A stretch of DNA of 9,005 bases from Spirochaetia bacterium (GTDB lineage Bacteria > Spirochaetota > Spirochaetia > PWKH01). Each line of letters starts with the position of its first letter. The first letter of the stretch is position 1. The notes under the pieces were generated by a model. The model was given only the letters and a program-made list of their open reading frames with translations, ran no database searches and was not told the origin of the DNA. Position numbers and translations under genes: made by a program. The stretch is from positions 1 through 9,005 of the forward strand of contig JAIPFU010000064.1 in the NCBI GenBank assembly GCA_021736505.1, in the 5' to 3' direction. Of the stretch, positions 1 to 6,817 are shown one piece after another.

Positions 1-442
1 GCCCCCCATACAGCAGATATTTTTCCAAACTGAAATCATCAATTTCACGAGAGACAAGAGGAAATAAGAGCGCCTGCCAAGCCCTGCCCCCGAGTAAATT
101 CACTCCAGCTCTTCGCAGTTTTCGGGCACTGGATCCAGTCATAATAAAATGAATACCGAGAGATTCAATCAGATGATGAATTTCATCCAGCAGGATAGGA
201 ATTTTCTGTATTTCATCGATGATGACAACATTCTGTGTTTTTACCTGTTCTTTGACTATATCAGCTATTATCGAGGGATTCTCAGCAAGGGATAGATATG
301 TTGAGCTCGAGAGCAGATTGATTACTGAATGTCCAGGGAGTTGATTGTGTACGAGCGTTGTTTTCCCTGTACTGCGCGGTCCGAACAGAAAAAATGATTT
401 TTGCGCGGATAATTCTTTCATGTTGAGAATTCTTTTGTACAT
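1..442 (-). CDS. ATP-binding protein of the AAA_14/DUF4143 type, C-terminus off the left edge
   Basis: Reading the minus strand from the ATG at 442 gives 147 open codons running off the window. The protein starts MYKRILNMKELSAQ and then has a Walker A (P-loop) motif, GPRSTGKTT, at about residues 21-29. A hydrophobic strand ending in an acidic pair, VVIIDEIQKIP, at about residues 75-85 is the Walker B. A sensor-1-like FIMTGSSARKLR follows at about 103-114, then NLLGGRAWQALLFPL. This order is typical of the AAA_14 domain of bacterial ATPases that usually carry a C-terminal DUF4143; that part would lie outside the window. These proteins are about 380-450 residues and their role is mostly unknown. 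An in-frame TAG lies five codons upstream of the start, so ATG 442 is the first possible start. The second Met (residue 8, at 421) is an alternative. There is no clear Shine-Dalgarno; see the promoter at 449-477. No functional link to the neighbouring genes is evident. Confidence 0.85.
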   Translation of the reverse strand, partial: MYKRILNMKELSAQKSFFLFGPRSTGKTTLVHNQLPGHSVINLLSSSTYLSLAENPSIIADIVKEQVKTQNVVIIDEIQKIPILLDEIHHLIESLGIHFIMTGSSARKLRRAGVNLLGGRAWQALLFPLVSREIDDFSLEKYLLYGG

Positions 443-448
443 AGAGTA

Positions 449-477
449 ATTCTACTCCCGGAATATGTGAAAATCAA
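449..477 (-). promoter_or_regulatory. Candidate promoter, leaderless geometry, for the AAA ATPase
   Basis: On the minus strand TTGATT (477-472) is followed after exactly 17 nt by TAGAAT (454-449), a good sigma-70-like pair. Only six nucleotides, TACTCT, separate the -10 box from the ATG at 442, so transcription starting at the usual distance would begin at the A of the start codon. A short inverted repeat, GAGTA-GAAT-TACTC (457-444), overlaps the -10 and could be an operator. This is read from sequence only. Confidence 0.5.
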
Positions 478-562
478 CAGCGGCTTGGTTGATTTTTATG
501 CAAAATCAGCTAGGAGGGTGCTGAATTTCATTATATCTTTCCATTTTGGTTATTATTATTTA

Positions 563-665
563 GCATCATTCGTGTTCAGCAGCATTTCTTTTAACGCCAT
601 TCTTGCTGAAACTAATCTATTACATGTTCAACATCATTTTTGTTCAGGATTATTCTTGCTGAACA
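563..665. repeat. Two related inverted repeats in the spacer after the dctP-like gene
   Basis: One element pairs TGTTCAG (641-647) with CTGAACA (659-665), a 7-bp stem and 11-nt loop. The other pairs TTCAGCA (575-581) with TGCTGAA (604-610), a 7-bp stem and 22-nt loop. They are related: each contains ATTCTTGCTGAA on its right side, and CATCATT followed by GTTCAG on its left. They look like two diverged copies of one palindromic unit. The first begins 11 nt past the stop codon of the dctP-like gene, but no T-run follows on the minus strand, so it is not a convincing intrinsic terminator. The remainder of 443-675 is AT-rich and holds no supported gene. Confidence 0.5.
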
Positions 666-675
666 GGGTTTATTC

Positions 676-1708
676 CTATTCTTCATGAAAGAAATTATCT
701 TCTCCATCGTATTGATCCAGATCTAGATTGCTCAAAACATTCTGGAAATAGGCCTCATCCGGATGGAAGGGTTCAATTGTTTCATCAAGCTGGCGGGTAA
801 ACTGCTCTTCCCCCTCAAAAACCATCTGCGTTCCGTAGGCTGCGGTCTCCTCCAGAGCCTCCTCAATAAGAAGTTTTTCTTGCGAGGAGATATTTCTCCA
901 GAAATCATTATTGATGAGCAGGAAATTCGGAACCGTCAAGTATCTGGGATACGGTATCTGCTGCACCGACTGATTCAAATTATTATTTAGAAACTGCGAA
1001 GAGCTGAGCTCAGCAAAGGGCAGCGATCCGTCCCGAAGATACCCGATGAGAACCTCCTTGTCGTAGGTCTGGGGAATCAGGCCCTCAGCTTCAAAAAACG
1101 AATTTCCTGCGGCGGTTTCAATTGATGACACGCCGACGAGGGCATCTGAAAAATAGGTTCTGGAGGGATAACTTTTTACAATATGGCGATAGCCTTCGAA
1201 ACCCCATTCCAGATATTTGATTCCAAAGCTCGCCAGCTCATTCTCCAGAATATTCTGATTTTTCCTCCTGTCCAGAAATTTGCTCAGCTCCGCGTACTCG
1301 CTGAACAGATAGGGGATATTGAACAGTGTTAATGAGCTGTATTTTTCCATTTGCGTACCGGGAATAACTGCCATCTCTATGGTTCCATGTTCAAGCCCCA
1401 GCAGCTGTCTATCAACAGATCCAAGCTGATTATCAGGATAGAGTTCTACCTGAAATCGCATGCCTGCCTGCTGTTTGATCTTCGGGATAAATACTTCATT
1501 AAGTGCAGCATGGAAGGCATGTGATTCGGGATAGGGATACGATACCTTAATGACTTTCAGATCATCAATACTCCGGTCAATTTCCACGTGACTGCGCTCT
1601 TTAAAAGATGCAGCGGGAAACAAAGCCTTTTCCAGCAGGAAGGTTACAGCTAGAAAAAGTACAAAAATAGAGACAATAGTGAGAACTATTACTGTTCGCA
1701 TTTTTGTT

Positions 1709-1719
<11 letters not shown>
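676..1719 (-). CDS. TRAP-type solute-binding protein, DctP family, divergent and without permease partners
   Basis: This is a 347-aa extracytoplasmic binding protein of the DctP type, normally the periplasmic receptor of tripartite TRAP transporters for organic acids. A basic N-terminus precedes one hydrophobic segment at about 9-29 (signal peptide or membrane anchor; no lipobox Cys). Family hallmarks follow in order: IKVSYPYPESHAFHAAL (58-73), FQVELYPDNQLGS (89-101), LEHGTIEMAVI (109-119), FNIPYLFSEY (133-142), GFEGYRHIVKS (173-183) and VPNFLLINNDFW (263-274). The segment that normally reads like LKIRVP, carrying the carboxylate-clamping Arg, reads ALVGVSS here (193-199). The start at 1719 was chosen because TGAGGA (1733-1728) sits 8 nt upstream; an upstream ATG at 1875 would give an implausible Arg-rich leader read out of frame from the AraC gene. 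It overlaps that gene by 11 nt, so the two are translationally linked. No DctQ or DctM gene is in the window, suggesting a sensing rather than transport role (inference). Confidence 0.85.
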
Positions 1720-4102
<2,383 letters not shown>

Positions 4103-4275
4103 GCTCTGAAACCCGTCCCGATTTTTAACTTAAAGCACATATTAGTTACAGCACAAACGCATTGTGATGTTACCCGTTTTTGAGCCGTTTACCATATGTG
4201 TTCCCACTTACCGCATGCGACAGCTCAAACATCAATATAGAAAAACAGTGGATGTACAAAACCAACTCTATCTGT

Positions 4276-4305
4276 ACCATACTGACTTTCTCTAACCACT
4301 GTCAA
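4276..4305 (-). promoter_or_regulatory. Candidate promoter for the araC-dctP operon
   Basis: On the minus strand a perfect TTGACA (4305-4300) is followed after 18 nt by TATGGT (4281-4276), a four-of-six match to TATAAT. Transcription would start near 4269, leaving a 5' leader of about 165 nt before ATG 4102. The leader holds a CGCATGCG palindrome (4212-4219) but no riboswitch or attenuator that can be recognised. Of several TTGACA-like sites here, this is the only one with an acceptable -10. Confidence 0.45.
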
Positions 4306-4354
4306 GAATTCCTTCTGACAAGATTTCCTGCGGCCAAAATGCTTGCTGTCAAGA
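4299..4354. repeat. Three direct repeats CTGWCAAGA at the candidate araC promoter
   Basis: CTGTCAAGA occurs at 4299-4307 and 4346-4354, and CTGACAAGA at 4315-4323. Start-to-start distances are 16 and 31 nt. The first copy contains the -35 box. The first two copies also share the flank that follows (AATTCC and TTTCC). AraC-family proteins often bind direct repeats close to the -35 box, so these are candidate sites for the regulator's own control; that role is inferred. Confidence 0.4.
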
Positions 4355-4397
4355 GATGGACACGGAAGCTGCTTTCAAAGCGGCGGCGGCATAATAA

Positions 4398-5210
4398 TTA
4401 TGAGTTTAGAGCTCTGATCACCTCAACGGCGGTTTTCATGTCCTCCGGGAAGCCCTGTTTTGCATTCCCTTCCACGGTAATTCTTCCCGAAAAGCCAGCT
4501 GCCTGCATGGCTTTATACACTTTCCTGAAATCCACTGCTCCGTAGCCGGGAAAATAGCGATTATTCTCAGAAAAATGGATGGAATCATATCTCAGTATGT
4601 GCTTCTGAAGCGCGCCGAACATATCCCTTTCCTCAATATTCATATGGAAGGTGTCAGGCAGAAGCCGTACTGTATCTTCTGGAAACTGATCAATAAGCTC
4701 TATGGTATCATCCAGGCTGTTGGCCACATTGGTCAGGTAGCGATTTGTCGCTTCAACAATCAATGTTACGTGCTGCTCCTCCGCCGTCGGCACGAGCTCT
4801 GCAAGAGAATTCGTAAAGTGCTTTCGTGCTTTTTCACGGGGAGTGCAGGAGCTTCCCTGAATCAATCCCAGGATGATACCTCCAATCCCGGTTTTGCTGC
4901 AAAATTCCAGTACCTGCTTCAGTGCTTCCACCGTCCTTTTACGAACTGCTGGATCATCATGGGAGAGAGCATAGTGTGTTTCGGGATGCAGTCCGCCAGT
5001 GGCAAAGTTTGTCCACGTGAGCCCGTAAGTATCAAGATATTTCCGTACTGCCTGACCATCGGTTTTTTCCGGGTACGGCACATTCAATTCGATGTGATCA
5101 CAGGACAAATCACTTAGTACTGTGAGGATTTCATGAAAACCGGTATCCTGCGTATAGTTTTCCGGGAGCCTTGTCTGCACACCGATGGATATATCTGACT
5201 GCTTCTGCAT
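4398..5210 (-). CDS. Sugar (phosphate) isomerase/epimerase, D-tagatose/D-psicose 3-epimerase-like TIM barrel
   Basis: This 270-aa protein has the usual length and layout of the xylose-isomerase-like TIM-barrel family (AP_endonuc_2). Metal-binding positions are readable: Glu153 in IVEATNRYLTN, Asp186 and His189 in LLPDTFHMNIEE, His212 in SIHFSENNRYFPGYGAVDF and Glu247 in ITVEGNAK. The signatures DTFHMNIEE and H-x5-R-x2-PG-x-G are those of ketose 3-epimerases (D-tagatose, D-psicose, L-ribulose types), which move a proton at C3 of a ketose with a divalent metal, usually manganese, in the cytoplasm. The substrate cannot be fixed from sequence; related proteins include hydroxypyruvate isomerases and L-ribulose-5-phosphate (UlaE-like) epimerases. 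ATG 5210 is preceded by AAGGAG at 5226-5221. It lies 396 bp from the divergent GntR gene and has its own promoter. No clear intrinsic terminator follows the stop codon. A role in sugar-acid or rare-ketose catabolism with the UxaE-type gene is inference. Confidence 0.9.
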   Translation of the reverse strand: MQKQSDISIGVQTRLPENYTQDTGFHEILTVLSDLSCDHIELNVPYPEKTDGQAVRKYLDTYGLTWTNFATGGLHPETHYALSHDDPAVRKRTVEALKQVLEFCSKTGIGGIILGLIQGSSCTPREKARKHFTNSLAELVPTAEEQHVTLIVEATNRYLTNVANSLDDTIELIDQFPEDTVRLLPDTFHMNIEERDMFGALQKHILRYDSIHFSENNRYFPGYGAVDFRKVYKAMQAAGFSGRITVEGNAKQGFPEDMKTAVEVIRALNS

Positions 5211-5220
5211 GTTTGTTCTT

Positions 5221-5226
5221 CTCCTT
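5221..5226 (-). promoter_or_regulatory. Strong ribosome binding site for the epimerase
   Basis: AAGGAG reads on the minus strand 10 nt before ATG 5210. It confirms the start and contrasts with the GntR and AAA-ATPase genes in this window, which lack any Shine-Dalgarno. Confidence 0.8.
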
Positions 5227-5285
5227 GATTTTCTGCTTATTGGTTTCCTGCTGAATACTTGTTGGGTTTTGTGTATTTTTTATTA

Positions 5286-5313
5286 ATTGTATACTATATA
5301 TTAAATATGTCAA
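5286..5313 (-). promoter_or_regulatory. Promoter for the epimerase with overlapping GntR-like operator
   Basis: On the minus strand a perfect TTGACA (5313-5308) is followed by a 16-nt AT-only-plus-G spacer and TACAAT (5291-5286), five of six matches to the -10 consensus. A start near 5279 leaves a leader of about 69 nt. Overlapping the -10 is ATTGTATACTAT (5286-5297), an imperfect palindrome centred on GTATAC. It resembles operators of FCD-type GntR regulators: gluconate GntR of Bacillus uses TTGTATACAA, and UxuR/ExuR sites also centre on GTATAC. A regulator bound here would block the promoter, and the divergent gene at 5607 encodes such a regulator. The regulatory assignment is inference. 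Confidence 0.6.
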
Positions 5314-5449
5314 ACAATTTTCTTATGTCTTCCCGATTTTCTTGGTTTTTTGCCGAAGAATCGCTTTTGTGCTGGTTGATGAAAGTTTTCTGGAGTTTTT
5401 ACAGGAGGAAAAGAAACAGACTGCATTTTCAGAAGTAAAATCTCTGTAT

Positions 5450-5535
5450 CTAGAGTAAAAGTAATTTAATATCAAGTATATCACTAGTTTATAGAGAGTA
5501 TATCAAAATTATATCGAAAGCAAACCTAGAGTAAA
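5450..5535. repeat. Iterated short motifs in the divergent control region
   Basis: CTAGAGTAAA occurs at 5450-5459 and 5526-5535. AGTATATCA occurs at 5475-5483 and 5497-5505, 22 nt apart, and the core ATATC also occurs at 5469 and 5511. Together they make an AT-rich cluster upstream of the GntR gene's promoter. No gene is supported between 5211 and 5606. These may be regulator-binding sites or simply AT-rich promoter DNA. Confidence 0.35.
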
Positions 5536-5549
5536 TTGAAAGTAAACTG

Positions 5550-5565
5550 GCAGGGAACTCCCTGC
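5550..5565. promoter_or_regulatory. 16-nt perfect palindrome upstream of the GntR gene promoter
   Basis: GCAGGGA (5550-5556), AC, TCCCTGC (5559-5565): seven perfectly paired bases around a 2-nt centre, ending 6 nt before the -35 box at 5572. With so small a centre it suits a dimeric protein site better than an RNA hairpin, and it would be upstream of any transcript from that promoter. Its sequence is unlike the GTATAC site at 5289, so a second regulator could be involved. Confidence 0.45.
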
Positions 5566-5571
5566 TGTAAA

Positions 5572-5600
5572 TTGACGCTACAGCGTAATTTCTTTATAAT
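5572..5600 (+). promoter_or_regulatory. Near-consensus promoter placing the start of transcription at the GntR start codon
   Basis: TTGACG (5572-5577), 17 nt, then a perfect TATAAT (5595-5600). Only TACCGA separates the -10 from ATG 5607, so RNA starting at the usual distance begins at or next to the A of the ATG. No Shine-Dalgarno is present, and an in-frame TAA seven codons upstream excludes an earlier start. Confidence 0.7.
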
Positions 5601-5606
5601 TACCGA

Positions 5607-6287
5607 ATGGAAAAGCATATACCTATTGAACAGCAATGTCTCAGCGAACAAGTCTATCACAATCTTAAGCTTATGATCCTTTCCGGGGTTCTTAACCCAG
5701 GCGAACGCATTCCTGAGGGGAAAATTGCGGAAATGTTTCAGGTAAGCCGAACTCCTATCCGGGAGGCTTTGAAAAAGCTTTCCGACTATGGACTGGTTGA
5801 TCTGAAGCCGCGCAGCCGTTCCACGGTGACAGAAATCACCATGGAGCAGGCCCAACATATTGCTGAGCTGCGCAGCGCTTTAGAGAATTTCGGAATACAG
5901 CTGCTACTTGAGCGCGTTGCGTCCGGAGAAATTGATTCAGATATTTTTACCGAGCTTCAGGAAATTGCCGATGAGTGCCGTCGATTGGTGGTAGAAGAGG
6001 ATAATCGAGCCAAAGCGTTTGAAAAGGATACTGAGTTTCATCTTAAACTGATTGAAGCTTCACACAACGAGTATCTTTACGAGGCCTACGAGCGTTTAGA
6101 TGCCCGTATCCAGTTAGTCCGTCTGAATATGCATGTGACCAACGAAGAATTTCTCTGGTATATCAGTCAGCATGGGGATCTGCTCAATGTAATGCAGAAG
6201 GGCGATATTAAAGCCGCTCAAGAGCTGATGCACAAGCATGTTTTTTACTCATTCAACTACACTTCTAATCTTTCTCAAAAGGCTTAG
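5607..6287 (+). CDS. GntR-family transcriptional regulator, FCD (FadR) subfamily
   Basis: This 226-aa protein is a cytoplasmic dimeric DNA-binding regulator, full length for FCD-type GntR proteins. The winged HTH covers about 11-75 with the classic LSEQVYHNLKLMILSGVLNPGERIPE (12-37) and the recognition helix region VSRTPIREALKKLSDYGLV (46-64). The all-helical FCD ligand domain covers about 83-215. Its metal/ligand residues are visible: Asp141 and His145 in KDTEFHLKL, His189 in ISQHGDLL and His211 in MHKHV. FCD regulators usually respond to organic acids or sugar acids such as fructuronate, gluconate or lactate. The only plus-strand gene here, it diverges from the epimerase and converges on the UxaE-type gene. 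A GTATAC-type site lies in the shared control region, so repression of the epimerase is likely (inference). The start has no Shine-Dalgarno and appears leaderless. Starting at Met23 would delete the first HTH helix. Confidence 0.93.
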   Translation: MEKHIPIEQQCLSEQVYHNLKLMILSGVLNPGERIPEGKIAEMFQVSRTPIREALKKLSDYGLVDLKPRSRSTVTEITMEQAQHIAELRSALENFGIQLLLERVASGEIDSDIFTELQEIADECRRLVVEEDNRAKAFEKDTEFHLKLIEASHNEYLYEAYERLDARIQLVRLNMHVTNEEFLWYISQHGDLLNVMQKGDIKAAQELMHKHVFYSFNYTSNLSQKA

Positions 6288-6339
6288 GAGTAGTGCCTAA
6301 AAGTTAAAATACCTTCAGGAAGAGGACATCACCTGATAA

Positions 6340-6510
6340 TTACTGAATATTGAGAAGCAGTTTTAAACCGTAATCAATTTCTGACATCGTCCCCTGCGAT
6401 AAGACACAAACCCTTTCTGTTAATCTTCTTTTATCTATGGTTGAAATCCGGTATATATTTACTACCCCATTTTTTGATAATCCCGACTCTTCCATTTCTA
6501 TAAATGGATT
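6340..6510 (-). pseudogene. C-terminal remnant of a MazF/PemK-type toxin gene
   Basis: On the minus strand an open frame ending at 6340 encodes about 55 residues beginning at 6510 (NPFIEMEESGLSKNG). It continues with VVNIYRISTIDKRRLTERV and ends with LSQGTMSEIDYGLKLLLNIQ. This matches the C-terminal half of MazF/PemK toxins, which typically read like SGL-x2-DSVV-x5-IRTIDK-x-RLG-x8-L-x5-EVD-x-ALK-x-x-LGL. The N-terminal half, with the catalytic and RNA-binding loops, is missing: upstream of 6510 the frame passes straight into the tandem array. MazF-type toxins are sequence-specific endoribonucleases of about 110 residues, so roughly half is lost and no antitoxin gene is seen. Nothing else is recognised in 6288-6505. 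The family call comes from motif memory and not from a search. Confidence 0.6.
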
Positions 6511-6817
6511 TGTTCTCCGAGACGATTTCCAAACCGTGTGGATTTGTTCTCCGAGACGATTTCCACACCAAAAACCGAGACGATTTCCACATTCAAAAAC
6601 CGAGACGATTTCCACATTCAAAAATCGAGACGATTTCCACATTCAAAAACCGAGACGATTTCCACATTCAAAAACCGAGACGATTTCAAAACCGTGTGGA
6701 TTTTTTCTCCGAGACGATTTCCACATCCAAACCGTGTGGATTTGTTCTCCGAGACGATTTCCACACCAAAAACCGAGACGATTTCCACATCCCAAAAACC
6801 GAGACGATTCCCACATT
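6506..6817. repeat. Tandem repeat array, 11 copies, basic unit 25 bp, between convergent genes
   Basis: The core CGAGACGATT begins at 6518, 6552, 6576, 6601, 6626, 6651, 6676, 6710, 6750, 6774 and 6800. Five consecutive steps (6576 to 6676, plus 24- and 26-bp variants elsewhere) have the basic unit: CGAGACGATTTCCACATT followed by CAAAAAC. A second block of 21 nt, AAACCGTGTGG plus ATTTGTTCTC, replaces or follows the A-rich tail at 6531, 6689 and 6729, and a degenerate copy (GGATTTGTTCTC) opens the array at 6506. GTGTGGA in this block pairs with TCCACAC in the next unit, so hairpins with a 19-nt loop can form. Units are near-identical with no unique spacers, so it is not a CRISPR. The last unit runs up to and into the stop codon of the UxaE-type gene (TTA at 6816-6818). 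Confidence 0.95.

Noticed and set aside
641..665. Intrinsic terminator for the araC-dctP operon
   Set aside because: The 7-bp stem is AT-moderate and no T-run follows on the minus strand, so it was kept only as an inverted repeat.
467..688. Plus-strand 73-codon frame in the left spacer
   Set aside because: No Shine-Dalgarno or family similarity, AT-rich composition, and it spans the two inverted repeats and the end of the dctP-like gene.
4367..4395. Terminator after the epimerase gene
   Set aside because: A GCCGCTT/AAGCAGC stem is possible but has a mismatch, a 3-nt loop and no T-run.
4180..5117. Plus-strand frames of 121 and 180 codons opposite the epimerase
   Set aside because: They are antisense shadows of a gene with clear catalytic motifs on the minus strand.
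5131..5313. Minus-strand 60-codon frame over the epimerase start and its promoter
   Set aside because: It overlaps the epimerase's start, ribosome binding site and promoter in another frame and is low-complexity Lys/Gln-rich.
6506..6817. CRISPR array
   Set aside because: Repeats are contiguous with near-identical 24-40 nt periods; there are no unique spacers and no cas genes.
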